Origin: Ashinkailepas kermadecensis
Taxonomy: Eukaryota; Arthropoda; Thecostraca; Neolepadidae
NCBI GenBank assembly: GCA_034440615.1
Contig: JAOTOM010003961.1
Coordinates: forward strand, 62,001-126,000
DNA length: 64,000 nt
Direction: 5' to 3'
Position numbers and translations under genes: made by a program. This document shows positions 11,959 to 22,760 of the stretch, piece by piece; positions within the stretch are counted from its first letter, which is position 1, and each line of letters starts with the position of its first letter. The notes below the pieces were generated by a model, which was given only the letters and a program-made list of their open reading frames with translations, searched no databases and was not told the DNA's origin.

Positions 11959-12389
11959 CAGGGGCGTCGATTTGTATCCTTTTGTGGGGGCCAGGGCCCC
12001 ACCAGTGTTGATCTTGGCCCCCCCAATGTTGATTTGGCCCCCCCAAAAACATATGCTATTTTTATGCTCATAAAAAAGTTGAAGAAAAAAAGAAGAAAAA
12101 CACCATGTAGGTACATAGAAAATGTAGTTGATGTTAACCAGCACATTTTGTAATTAAAAAAACCGATTTGGGTTAGATAGTGGACTGACTCTCCACCTTT
12201 TGCTACAAAATTCAAAATGGTGTGCACAAAAACCAATTGTCATTGTCAAACTTGCATACAATCCAGTCCCGTGAACAACAATCAGTTATCATTGAGAGTG
12301 TGGATATTCAAACTATAATTAACCTCAACAGCTCACTCATCACACTATCAGTTTGATATTTGCCTGGTACCTAGGCACCTAGGTACATG
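11959..12389 (+). mobile_element. hAT-like element, terminus copy B
   Basis: It has the same first 30 or so bases as copy A, then the same interior, including a block resembling 11221-11360 (ATTGTCAAACTTGCAT...). It is non-coding and ends where a CR1 fragment begins. Confidence 0.6.
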
Positions 12390-12477
12390 CTGCAGAAAGA
12401 CTTAGAAGAGCTTGTGAAGTGGTCCAAAAATGGCAGATGAAATTAAATTTTGATAAGTGCAAAATCATGCATGTATG
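12390..12477 (+). pseudogene. CR1-type LINE reverse transcriptase fragment
   Basis: The bases encode, with one frame slip near 12425, LQKDLEELVKWS then KWQMKLNFDKCKIMHV. This matches the segment just after the catalytic FADD in the reverse-strand CR1 at 35371-36740. It is only about 88 bp, cut on the right by the next hAT-like terminus. Confidence 0.8.
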
Positions 12478-12787
12478 CAGGGGCGTCGATTTGTATCCTT
12501 TTGTGGGGCCCCACCAATGTTGATCTTCCCCCCAATGTTGATTTGGGCCCCCCAATAACCTATGCTATTTTATGCTGATAAGAAAGCTAAAGGGAAAAAA
12601 ATGAAAAACACCATGCTAAGTAGAAACATTGATGTTAACCAGCACATTTTGTACTGAATAGAAACAGATTTGGATTAGATAGTGGACTGACTCTCCACCT
12701 TTTGCTGAAAAATTTAAAATTGTGTGCAAAAACAAACAAAACAGCTAGAATTCCCTCCACTCTCGATGTACAGCTTACATCTTTCTG
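12478..12787 (+). mobile_element. hAT-like element, terminus copy C
   Basis: This is the third occurrence of the CAGGGGCGTCGATTTGTATC end, in the same orientation as A and B, followed by the shared interior to about 12765. A fourth isolated end (21 bases) occurs at 13654. Repeated ends in one orientation suggest nested self-insertions or tandem duplication followed by deletion. Confidence 0.6.
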
Positions 12788-12851
12788 GGTTGGTTGGTTG
12801 GTTATTTGGGTTTACTGGCGCATTGACTGCGTTGGTCATACAGCGCCCATA
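12788..12851 (-). mobile_element. I-type LINE 3' tail, reverse strand
   Basis: On the - strand this reads TATGGGCGCTGTATGACC, then the GATGCGCC-like box, AAACCCAAATAA and (CCAA)n. It is a heavily 5'-truncated I-type LINE copy, the only one in this window on the reverse strand. It sits directly against repeat X. Confidence 0.85.
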
Positions 12852-15783
12852 CAACTTTTCTTGTTCCCACCTTAAAGCACAATAATACCCAAAAGCTTCC
12901 GAGAAAAAAAATTACAACCATGTTCACAAAAAATATAATTTTGTATTCAAAATCAGCTTAGGTTAGGTTAGGCTCGGTTAGGTTTCTTTTTTAAGGTTGA
13001 GAATTTTCAGAAAATAAATTAAATGAAATTTTAATTTAGTTTAATTTTTGTTCTCAAAAGATAGGTTAGGATAGGCTAGGCTAGGTTTTGTTGCATGAAA
13101 AAAAAATATGTTTATGCGATGTTACCGAACTCAAAGCCTTTTTGGCATTATTTTGCTCACAACCTGAAAAGTAAGCACAAAAAATAAGTGGGTCCAATCA
13201 TCTTAGTCACCTTCATAAACATGGTATTTTGCATATTTGTGTTTGTTTTCAAGGAAAAAAAGAACACCTTAGACTGCAAGGTTACCAAATAATTTGCAAT
13301 TTTTGGGGGAAACGTTTTTGGAATTTTTTGTAAAAGTTTTCCTACTTGAAAAGCCTAAACTAACCTACCTTAACCGAACCTAACCCATTTGCTTGCTATA
13401 TGGAGGCAAATGTGTGTAAAAACTTGTCTTGTTACCACCTTAAAGCACAATAATACCGATTTAGCTAGGTTAGGCTAGTTTAGTTGTTTACCTTGGAAAA
13501 ATTGTTCAATCATTTTCAAAAATAAAATAAAATTGGAAGTTTTCCTTCAAAAGCAGCTGACATTAGGTTCGGGTAAGTTGGGTTCGGTTGTTCAATTTAG
13601 AAAATTTTCAGACTATATTTTGCTTAATTTTTGTTTCTATTTTTTCTCCAAAGCAGGGGCGTCGATTTGTATCGATAGACACTAGCGCGCATTAAATGTC
13701 ACACATCGTGATGGGCGTTCCTCAGAACATCCAAAATCGTAACATGCAAAGAAAAAATTCCAGTTACAGAAATTCCAGCGCCTGAAGTCTAAATTTGAGG
13801 TTACAGTGACAAATGTGACGGAGGTAAGACATCTGTGGTGCAATTGCGCGCAGTGTTTAATCCGGAGGCTAATCTCATGTGACGTCGCACTGATTCGTTT
13901 TTTGTACTTCGCACATTCTGATGTATCGCACCTTTTGATGTATCTGCGGATTGGTGTGAGTTTAGATAGTGAATACATAGCGTGCTGATATTTAATTCCC
14001 AAAGGAACAGTAGTTGAAGAAGTTGGCAGGTAAGCTTGAAAAAGTCCAGTCCATACTTTTTTCTGATTTGTGCTCAGGGTTTCCATGTTAATATCACATA
14101 ACTACCACGTTTGTCTTCAAGAAGAGCTGTTTTTAGTTTACTTTTATTAAAATTTTCATTCCACTGCTCTTAGTGCCCTTTCTGCCCAGTATTGGGGCAC
14201 CTAGTGTTGCATTTCCGTCCAGGGGTTGGCACACCTTTTGGTAAATTTACAGCTTAAGGTAATTTCTGATTAATTTTTTCCCATGCAATGTTTAGGAAAG
14301 TGATGAACACGATTTTGGTAAATTTGTGTTTTAAGGTGTTTTGTGAATTCGTGGAATGTATCATTTCAATGCAATGTTTATGAATGTGACTCAGATGATG
14401 GGACCACTCATTTTCTATACAAATGCCTACATTTCAGGTTGTAAGCCAAATAACATCAACGAAAAGCTTTGAATTAGGTGACATAGGGTAAAGTATTTTT
14501 TAAAAAATAAAATAAATGCAACATAACCTAACCTAACCTAGCTTAACCTCCCCTTGGAGAAAAACAAAACCAAAACATCAAGTTGTAAAAATTTCAAGCA
14601 ATGTATTTTTTTTACAATAAAAAAATATAACCCAACCTGACCTAACCTAACCTAACCTAACCAAACCTAACCTAACCTGACCTGACCTGACCTGACCTGA
14701 CCTAACCGAATGTAACCTAACCTAACCTAACCTAACCCAATTTAACCTAACCTAACATAAGCTGCTTTTAAAGAAAAAAGATGTATTTCTTTCAAATTTT
14801 GGAACAATTTTTGCAAAAAATGTCGAACTTAAAACACTTAAACTAATCTAACATCACCAAACATAGCCCATTTGTTTGCTTTATGGAGGCCAATGTGTAA
14901 TAACTTGCCGTGTTACCACCTTAAAGCACAATAATTCTGGTTAGATTAGGTTGGGTTAGGTTTTTCATTTGTAAAATTTCAATAAAATAAATTGCTAGAT
15001 ATTTTTCCAATCTTGTTTTTATAGTTGTGTTCTCCAAGGTCAGCTTAGGTTACATTAGGTTATGTTGAATTTTTAATGTATTTCTTTTAATTGCTATGTT
15101 ACCTAACTCAAAGCCCATTTTTAATGTTATTTTGCTCACAACCTGGAAAGTAAGCATTTGCACAGAAACTGAGTAGTGCCATCAGCTTAGTGACACTCAT
15201 AAACATCGCATTGGAAATTTAAATATAAAAATATTAATAAAATACATAAAAGCACAAATTTAATGTCCTTTCCTCTGCAAATGCATGCCTTTCAATTGGG
15301 AGTAAAAAAATAACACCAAAAAAGGGTGTGGAGTAAGGAAATATAGCATACAAATAATGTTCAAGATGTATGATAACCTTACCTAACATAGTTCAACTTT
15401 CCATACAAGAAATTAATTGTTTTTAATTTAAATTTTCGAAGCATTTTCTCAAATATTTTGAACTTAAAAAGCCTAACCTAAGCTAGCCTGAACCGTTTAT
15501 TATTTTTGGTAGAAAAATCATTAACAAAAATTATTTACCAACAAATGATTTTTTGTATAACTTACAACAAACGCCTAACCTAACCTGACAAACCTCACCC
15601 CTTTGTATGCTTCATGGAGATAAAATGTTTGTAAAACTTGTCTTGTGGTTACCTTAAACTGTGATAATACCTGGCTTTTTGGGTAATATTTCAGCTCATG
15701 GTACTCTCTGACTTCTTCTAATTTATTTTTTAATGCAGTGTTTGTTAATGTGCTGAACATGATGTAACCGCTCATTTCCTGCT
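12852..15783. repeat. AT-rich dispersed repeat X with TTAGG-type runs
   Basis: A module with ATGGAGGCAAATGTGTG, TAAAACTTGTCTTG, TACCACCTTAAAGCACAATAATACC and pentamer runs of AACCT/AGGTT recurs at 12865, 13390, 14875 and 15600. It occurs again at 33771-34980, 36741-36993, 54790-55115 and 56118-57305. The reverse-strand frame at 13682-14086 has no recognisable domain. No termini or target duplications are defined. A short conserved peptide frame is discussed under findings. Confidence 0.65.
14520..14760 (-). repeat. Interstitial TTAGG-type repeats with TCAGG variants
   Basis: CCTAA pentamers (TTAGG on the other strand) occur in imperfect runs, with an inner stretch of CCTGA at about 14680-14702 and other variants such as CCAAA. 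TTAGG is the ancestral arthropod telomere repeat. Here it is embedded in repeat X, not at a chromosome end. Confidence 0.8.
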
Positions 15784-15883
15784 GCTACAGACGTCCCTCC
15801 AGGCCGTTGCTGCACGTCCCCCGCAGTGGGGTCAGCCTCGTTGCTCGGCTGGCTAGAGAAATGGCGCTATCTCGGGTTACCAC

Positions 15884-16451
15884 AGCCTTACTCGTCCTTC
15901 CATCCATACGCTCCCATTCCAATGCCCATCTCATCTCAACGTCCATGTCCTTCACCTGGCCCTGCAACACCAACTCTCCCTACAATGAGTAGGTAGGACA
16001 ACTTCCCCGGTCCTGCCCACCAGCTCAGTTTTATCGGGGATGTCGCGTCCCCTCGGCCCGTCCCCCGGGGTTGACGGAGTCCTGGAGGTTGAGGTCCCCC
16101 GTCGCGCGGTGTTAGTTGTGACGAGGGACCAACACGCCTCTTTGGTCCTAATATCCCGGAGGGGCGGGCGGGTCCGTAGGGCCCCATACGGGCCAAGCGA
16201 CATGTCGCCTCAGGCCGAAGGTCTGGGCCCTGGCCCAGTGCCTGCCGGCCTGGCCGGCAGGGGTCAAGTGGTGGGCGGCGCTGGATCCCGGTCGGGGTGG
16301 TGAGTCTCTCTCTCCCGGCCGGGCGAAGGCGCCGCCTGCCCCGTATAGCTCCTCGGGCGCCTGGCGTCCTCCCGTCCGCGGAACCCAGGCGGGACCCCGG
16401 TTGGGCCCCTGTGTAGTGGGGCGCCCGAGGAGTTGAAAGCAAACATACTTC
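15884..16451 (+). promoter_or_regulatory. 5' UTR / likely internal promoter of I-type LINE
   Basis: This GC-rich leader is conserved with 6858-7419 although the coding parts of the two copies have diverged much. Full-length LINEs of this clade carry an internal Pol II promoter here; no specific element was identified. The 100 bases before 15884 (CGTCCCCCGCAGTGGGG...) are not shared with copy 1. Confidence 0.5.
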
Positions 16452-17828
16452 ATGGCAACTACTACACCAAAAAACACACCTGGTTCCTCTCATGAGGACC
16501 AGACCAACTCAGTCGCGACTGCAACACGCACGACTCACCCGGACAACGCATCTAAAAGATATAGACACTTTGGACACTCGAGTTCTACCTCTACGCCAAG
16601 AATATCCACTCCGCGCATCTTGCTCTTCAAATCGACCGACCCAGAGAACAAACTATCATCTCTCTCCCCTTTTCAACGCAAACGAGGATGTGACCGCCTT
16701 GGAACTGTGACGCGCAGTGACAAATTACGGGATGAAGAGATCGAAGTTGAATTTCGCTACGAAGAGGACGCAAGGAGAGCTTTGGACATAGATAAATTCA
16801 CCTATAGCATACGTACCCCAGATGGGCCTAGATATATCGCCATCCCAGTAACAGACCAACCCCACAACACTCAGAACTTCTGCAAAGGGGTGATCAATTG
16901 CTACGATCTAATGGATGTCACAGAAGCAGAGATCGTTGAAGGACTGGCGGAGTACGGTGTGCTGGAGGCGCAGAGAATGAAGATGCGAAGGGGAGGGGAA
17001 CTTCGTGCAACAAACAACATCATTCTTACTTTTAACTCCACCGACCTGCCATCCACAGTGTCAGTGGGATATGTCCGGGTGAAGGTTAGAGTTGTTGTCC
17101 CCAACCCTATGAGGTGCTTCAGGTGCCAACGATATGGTCACACGACCGAGCATTGCCGCGGGCGCCCTGCGTGCGGCCGATGTGGATCGGCGGATCACAC
17201 CCTCGACAGGTGTGAATCGGACATTTTATGGTGTGTGAACTGTGGGAGAGGACAAGTGCCTCACACAACATCTGACCGGTCATGCTCAGCCTATCTTAAG
17301 GAGAAGGAGATATTGTCTTTGAAATGCACGATAAATATATATTTTAGGCAAGCCCGTGAGGCTTACGAGGATAGCCATCCTAAGGTTTCATACGCACAGA
17401 AAACACGTACTCCAACCAACAATGGACAACAGCAACCTACAAGCGCTGCGCAGCCGCTTGCCCAGCTTAGCACCTTGTTACGGTCTTTTGGTATATCTAG
17501 CACACCCCCTTCTACTGTGGAAGAGACAGCCACGGTGCCACCCACATGTCCGCCGTATAGGCCTGACCAGACCACAGAGACGCCACAGCCAGCGCCTCAC
17601 CGAGCTTCCGCAGTACCCTCGGAAGCGGCGGCGGTGGCACACGAGGAGGGCGGAAAGTGGACGGTGGTCCAACGATCCAAAAAATCCGCCAAGTCCCTAA
17701 ACACCCCATCCACCAAATCCACTACTCCCACTCCCACGACAACCCATTGCACCCAAGCATCCCCACAGTTCATTCCTCCCCCTCCCCTCCAACGCTTGGG
17801 AATGCACCGTCACGACGCATCCCCGTAA
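16452..17828 (+). CDS. LINE copy 2 ORF1, Gag-like nucleic-acid-binding protein
   Basis: 458 codons are open from ATG 16452. The middle carries a conserved block (residues about 60-210) also found in copy 1. Three zinc knuckles follow at about residues 218-275: CFRCQRYGHTTEHC, CGRCGSADHTLDRC and a longer CVNC...H...C. A Pro/Thr/Ser-rich tail follows. Such proteins coat LINE RNA. The TAA at 17826-17828 may not be the native end: a Pro-rich frame continues in another phase to 18170, close to the ORF2 start, so a late frameshift is likely. Confidence 0.85.
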   Translation: MATTTPKNTPGSSHEDQTNSVATATRTTHPDNASKRYRHFGHSSSTSTPRISTPRILLFKSTDPENKLSSLSPFQRKRGCDRLGTVTRSDKLRDEEIEVEFRYEEDARRALDIDKFTYSIRTPDGPRYIAIPVTDQPHNTQNFCKGVINCYDLMDVTEAEIVEGLAEYGVLEAQRMKMRRGGELRATNNIILTFNSTDLPSTVSVGYVRVKVRVVVPNPMRCFRCQRYGHTTEHCRGRPACGRCGSADHTLDRCESDILWCVNCGRGQVPHTTSDRSCSAYLKEKEILSLKCTINIYFRQAREAYEDSHPKVSYAQKTRTPTNNGQQQPTSAAQPLAQLSTLLRSFGISSTPPSTVEETATVPPTCPPYRPDQTTETPQPAPHRASAVPSEAAAVAHEEGGKWTVVQRSKKSAKSLNTPSTKSTTPTPTTTHCTQASPQFIPPPPLQRLGMHRHDASP

Positions 17829-17837
17829 CGCCTCCGT

Positions 17838-18170
17838 TTGCGGACCGAACACCGACCGGCAGTGCCCGCCAAGAACCCCCCAGCTCTGGGACGCACAAGC
17901 CGCAACGCATCTCCGGGTGCACGAGCAACAGAAATTCCCCAGGTAACCGCTCCACCCTTACCGGCACCTGGAAGCTCCGCACCTCCCATTCCCCAACCAG
18001 CTGAGACATCGTTCACAGCACCACCCATCCCACCACGTGTGGGTAATTCCCTGCTAAGTACATCTCCCGTCAGAGGCAGGAAGCGGGCTCCACCCTGGCA
18101 AACTTCTCCGACCGATGGAGGATGTCCCAGGGCGAGGTTACGGGCCCAATCAGGACCACCCATGCAGTAG
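17838..18170 (+). pseudogene. Probable displaced C-terminus of LINE ORF1
   Basis: A 110-codon Pro/Ala/Arg-rich frame lies between the end of ORF1 and the start of ORF2, with a TAG at 18168-18170. Composition matches the preceding ORF1 tail, and ORF2 opens 40 bases later. I infer it is the original ORF1 end, put out of frame near 17800. A complete relative would be needed to be sure. Confidence 0.45.
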
Positions 18171-18210
18171 TGACTACCCAGTCAGTCACTATCATCTTAA
18201 CACATTTTAG

Positions 18211-18343
18211 CTGACTTCTTTTTCAACGATTTTACAATGGAACTGCCGAGGCCTAAAAACCTCCATTTCTGACCTTGTGACGGTTTTAAATCGACACAAC
18301 CCGGTAGCAATTTGCCTTCAAGAAACTAAGCTGGCACCAGAGG
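18211..18343 (+). pseudogene. LINE copy 2 ORF2, first exon-like piece before the insertion
   Basis: After a TAG at 18208-18210 the frame reads TILQWNCRGLKTS and AICLQETKLAPE, the N-terminus of the endonuclease. It stops at the target site ACCAGAGG. Joining 18343 to 24672 restores an uninterrupted frame (LAPE then DNVRLKYYAVF), which matches copy 1. Confidence 0.92.
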
Positions 18344-18539
18344 CAAGGGCGTCGCCACCGGGGGGGGGAGGCAGTCGCCCCCCCCCTGCCGTGAGACTGG
18401 GGGGGTGCCCCCCCTGAAATTTCAGGAGGCCCTATCCGGGAATGCACAGCAAAAAAAAGTGAGCAAGGAGGCCGATGAGACATGAGAGGAGGCCTCCAAG
18501 ACGTGAGAGGAGGCCCCTAATTTGAAGAAGGAGTCACCT

Positions 18540-19790
18540 AGGAGAGGATAGGAGGCCCCAGTATTGAAAAGGATGCTCCCAGGATTGCAAAAGAGGCCTC
18601 CAGGATCGCAAAGGAGGACTCCAGGATTGCAAAGGAGGCTCCCGGGATTGCAAAGGAGGCCCCCAGGATTACAAAGGAGGCCCCACAGGATTGCAAAGGA
18701 GGCCCCGGTGATTGCAAAGGAGGCCCCCAGGAATGCAAAGGAGGCCCCAGGATTGCAAAAAGGCCTCCAGGATTACAAAGAAGGCCCCAGGATTGCAAAA
18801 GAGGCCCCCAGGATTGCAAAGGAGGACTCCAGTATTACAAAGGAGGCCCCAGGATTGCAAAGGAGGCCCCGAAGATAGCAAAGGAGGCCTCCAGAAATGC
18901 AAAGGAGGCCCCCAGGAATGCAAAGGATGCCCCCAGGATCGCAAAGGAGGCCCCCAGGATTGCAAAGGAGGCCCCCAGGAATGCAAAGGAGGCCCCAGGA
19001 TTGCAAAAAAAAGGCCTCCAGGATTACAAAGGAGGCCCCAGGATTGCAAAAGAGGCCCCCAGGATTGCAAAGGAGGACTCCAGTATTACAAAGGAGGCCC
19101 CAGGATTGCAAAGGAGGCCCCCAAAATAGCAAAGGAGTCCTCCAGAAATGCAAAGGAGGCCCCCAGGAATGCAAAGGAGGTCCCCAGGATCGCAAAGGAG
19201 GACTTCAGGATTGCAAAGGAGGCCCTCAGGAATGCAAAGGAGGCCCCAAGGATTGCAAAGGAGGCCCCAGGAATGCAAAGGAGGACTCCAGGATTGCAAA
19301 GGAGGCCCCCAGGAATGCAAAGGAGGCCCAAGGATTGTAAAGAAGACCCCCAGGATTGCAAAGGAGGCCCCCAGGAATGCAAAGGAGGCCTCCAGGAATG
19401 CAAAGGAGGCCCCAGGAATGCAAAGGAGGCCTCCAGGATTACAAAGGAGGCCCCAGGATTGCAAAGGAGGCCCTAGGAACGCAAAGGAGGCCTCCAGTAT
19501 TACAAAGGAGGCCCCCCAGGATTGTAAAGGAGGCCCCCAAGATTGCAAAGGAGGCCTCCAGGATTACAAAGGAGGCACTCAGGATTGAAAAGGAGGTCCC
19601 CAATATTGCAAAGGAGGCCCCCAGGATTGCAAAGGAGGACTTCAGGATTGCGCAGGAGGCCCCCAGGAATGAACAGGAAGTCCCCAGGATTGCAAAGGAG
19701 GCCTCCATGATTGCAAAGAAGGCCCCAGGATTGCAAAGGAGGCCCCAGGATTGCAAAGGTGGCCCAATACGGGAAGGGAGACCTCAGAAA
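18540..19790. repeat. Minisatellite, 20-21 bp unit, with a longer period near 247 bp
   Basis: The unit is GGAGGCCCCCAGGATTGCAAA with variants (GGAATGCAAA, AGTATTACAAA, ACTCC for CCCCC), about 55-60 copies. The order of variants repeats: the run with AAAAGGCCTCCAGGATTAC near 18757 recurs near 19007, and the AGATAGC/AAATAGC run near 18884 recurs near 19126, which shows higher-order duplication of about 12 units. The long open frames on both strands are products of the period and are not genes. Confidence 0.93.
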
Positions 19791-22760
19791 ATGAGAGGAG
19801 GCCCAAAGACGGAATATAAAGCCGGTGGATATGAGATGAGGTTTCGGAGACGCAAAAGCAGTCCCTAAAACGGGCAAGGTTCCACCAAGATAGAAAAGGA
19901 TGATCCTGAAAAGTGGCAGGAAGCACCTAATTCGGAAGAGGGCGATATAAGATGGGAAATGAAACCCTATGATAAACGAGGAAGCCCCTAAAATATGAGA
20001 GAAGGGCAATTAGATAAGGGGATGGCTCCCAGGCGAGAAAGAAGGCTTCAAGACCGGTAAAAGGGTCCCCAGGAAATGACAAGGTAACTGACTCACTGAG
20101 ATAGGAAAGGTTGCTTGTAATTTGGGAGAGGAGGTACCTGAGAGAGAACAGGAATCCACCAGGAGATTTTAAGAGGCCACCCTTAAAATGGGCAAAGATA
20201 TAATCAAAACGCAGAACAGGAGGCTCCGAAGACGTGAGAGGAGGCCTCTAATTTGAAAAAGAAAGCCTCTAGAAGAGAAAAGGAGGTCCCTACCGGACTC
20301 GAGAGGAGTCCCTCGAGATCGAGTAAGAGGTTTCCAGGGCCAAATGAAGCCCCGACGACCGGAAGGAATTCCCAGGAAATGAGAGAAGGCACTTAAGATG
20401 GGAGTGGCAGGTAGCAGGTATGGAAAGAGGCGAGGTTTCCAAATTGAAGATCCCTCAAGACGGGTAAGCTTTGCGAGGACAAAGGAGGCCCATGAGGCGT
20501 GGCAGGAGGCCCCTAATTTGGCAAAGGATGCCCCTGGAACATGAGAGGAAGCCCCATGCTACGTTAAAGGGGCCTTAGGATGTGGGAGGAGGCCCTCCAA
20601 AACGGGAGAGGAGGACCATTGAATATGGAGGAGGGTAGGATGCACGAGAAGACGTCCAAAAGCCGGTACAAAGGCTCCAGGAAATGAGGCGAGACCCCTA
20701 AGACGCGATAGGAGGTCTATAATTTGCAAGAAGCTCCTGAAATGCCAGGAATCGTGCCGGGGTCCTTGAAAATCACGATATGGGCCCAAAAAGATCCGGC
20801 CGGGGCCCCTGAATATCACGCCGAGCCTAGGGGTACCAAAAATTCACGCTCGGACCATGAAAATCACGCTAGGGGCACGATAGGTAGTACCGTTCCCCAA
20901 CAGTATCATTGGGACACAAATGAAGCCGGGGCAACGAAAAACAATCCGGACATGAATAATCACTCTGGGGCCCCAACAACGACACCAAAAGCATCAAAAA
21001 CGTATTGGACACCCACAAAGTGTCTAGGTCGCTAAAACTCGAGCTAGGGATCCAAGCAAATGACGTCGGGACATACAAGATTACATTGGACTAGAAAAAA
21101 AAGTCGCGTCGCAGCCCTTGAAAATCTCACTGGACACCAAAAAGGTCGCGCCTGGACCCAAAAGGTTACAGCTGCCCCAAAAAATCAATTATCAACCGGA
21201 ATGTCACTCTGCTCCACAAAAAAAAATCGGGTCAAATTCCCCCCAAAACCCGTTGGGCACTGGAAAAAAACGTGTCAGGGCACCGACAAAAAATCGCACC
21301 TGGAAACCGAAGAATCGTACCAGGACCGAAAAATATCGCATAAGGACCTTTGAAAATAGAACTCGATGTCCAAAAGTTCACACCGAGTCTCGATAGAATC
21401 GACCCCAGCACCGGAAAATTAAGAACAGGTCCGGAAAAAATTGCCCGGAAGGCATTTATACCCCGAAAGGTGCCGTCGGCTGAAAAAAAAAGTCCTTTGG
21501 TGGCCGCAGTGACATATCAAAAGGGCAAATGCCCCCTCCCTCCTGAGAGGGATATACCCCCAAGAATCGAGCCGAGGCCCCCAAAAGTCGCGCTGGGGCC
21601 ACACAAATTCGCGTCGGTCCACCAGGATTCGCATACAGACTCCTAGTAAATACGTCAGGCCCCAGAAAACTCGCTCCGAGGCACACAAATCTGCAACAGG
21701 AACCGCCGAGATCGCGTTGGGGTCACAGCTAGGTACAACGCGCCCCGCAAACTCGAACCGGTCCCACCAAATTTCGCGCTCGGACCCACAATTCCCATCG
21801 GTAGTACCAAAAATGTGGTCTGGGCATAAAAAATTAACGTCGGGGCTGCCAACAATTGGCGTCTAGGGCCCCACATAGGCACCGTGTGACCCCCAAAGTC
21901 GCATCGGTATCCGAAAAATAAAGCCGGAGCCCTCCAAAATAATGAGTGATTCAAAAAAAGCCCAGGTCAGGACAATGGTTCTGGAGCACCGAACATGTCA
22001 TCAGATGCCTTGACCAATCGCGTACGGCATCGAAAAACATACCGGAGCTCGAAGAAAATCGATGTGAGATACTAAAACATGGCGCCAGGGACTCGAAAAA
22101 ATGAGGCCGGGATTCAGAATTTGAAGAAAATTCAGAAGAGATCCACAAAATCGCGTTGAGCCCAGATAACTGGCGTTGGGTCCCGGAACCACGCGCCTGG
22201 ACGCGATAAGTCGCGATAGGACCCAGAAAAGGCCCCGAAATCGTACCGGGACACCACAAATGTGCGTCAGAAGCCCGAAATGAACACAGCGGGACCCTAA
22301 GAGCACAACGAGGACCGAGAATGCGACTGGCCCTCCAAAGCGCAGTCTCGCAAAAAAGCGACAGGACCCGAAAACATGTGTTGTAGCCATAACTATATAT
22401 ACCGGGAACTCTAAAAAACATCATTTAAAAAAAAACACCGGAAGCTTTCAAGGCACACAGGGACCATATGACTGCACAAGGGCCTGGAAAGAGGCGGGGC
22501 CGCAAAAAGCAACATGGTCCGAAACGAACAAAAATGCCGGGCACTAAGTAAACACATCGAGATCTTTGAAAGCGTCCCAACAACTAAAAAAAGTCTTCGG
22601 TGCACAAAAAAGCAACAAACCCTAATACGAGCAGTAGTTTCGAAAATGCGTTGGATCTCTAACAAAAATGGATTGGAGCCCCAAGACACATCCGTAGACG
22701 AAGAAATACGAAACGGGTTCAAAGAAGTACAGTCAGGCTGGGCCTCGGTTCGGTAGCCAA
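19791..22760. repeat. Degenerate continuation of the minisatellite
   Basis: From 19791 to about 20740 units such as GAGGCCCCTAATTTGRAA remain recognisable but spacing varies. From 20741 to 22500 the pattern becomes GGGCCCCTGAAAATCACGCC-like at about 20-25 bp, with most units differing. Order falls from left to right, as if the array grew at one side while older units decayed. There are no genes; short frames here are chance. Confidence 0.75.

Noticed and set aside
13682..14086. 134-codon reverse frame as a gene
   Set aside because: No recognisable domain. It lies between a hAT-like end and repeat X and is probably the interior of a DNA element.
18564..19868. Several overlapping open frames of 100-254 codons on both strands with repeated Gln-Arg-Arg-Pro or Trp-Gly-Pro motifs
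   Set aside because: They arise from the 20-21 bp minisatellite, are open in many frames on both strands, and have no start or domain context. They are not genes.
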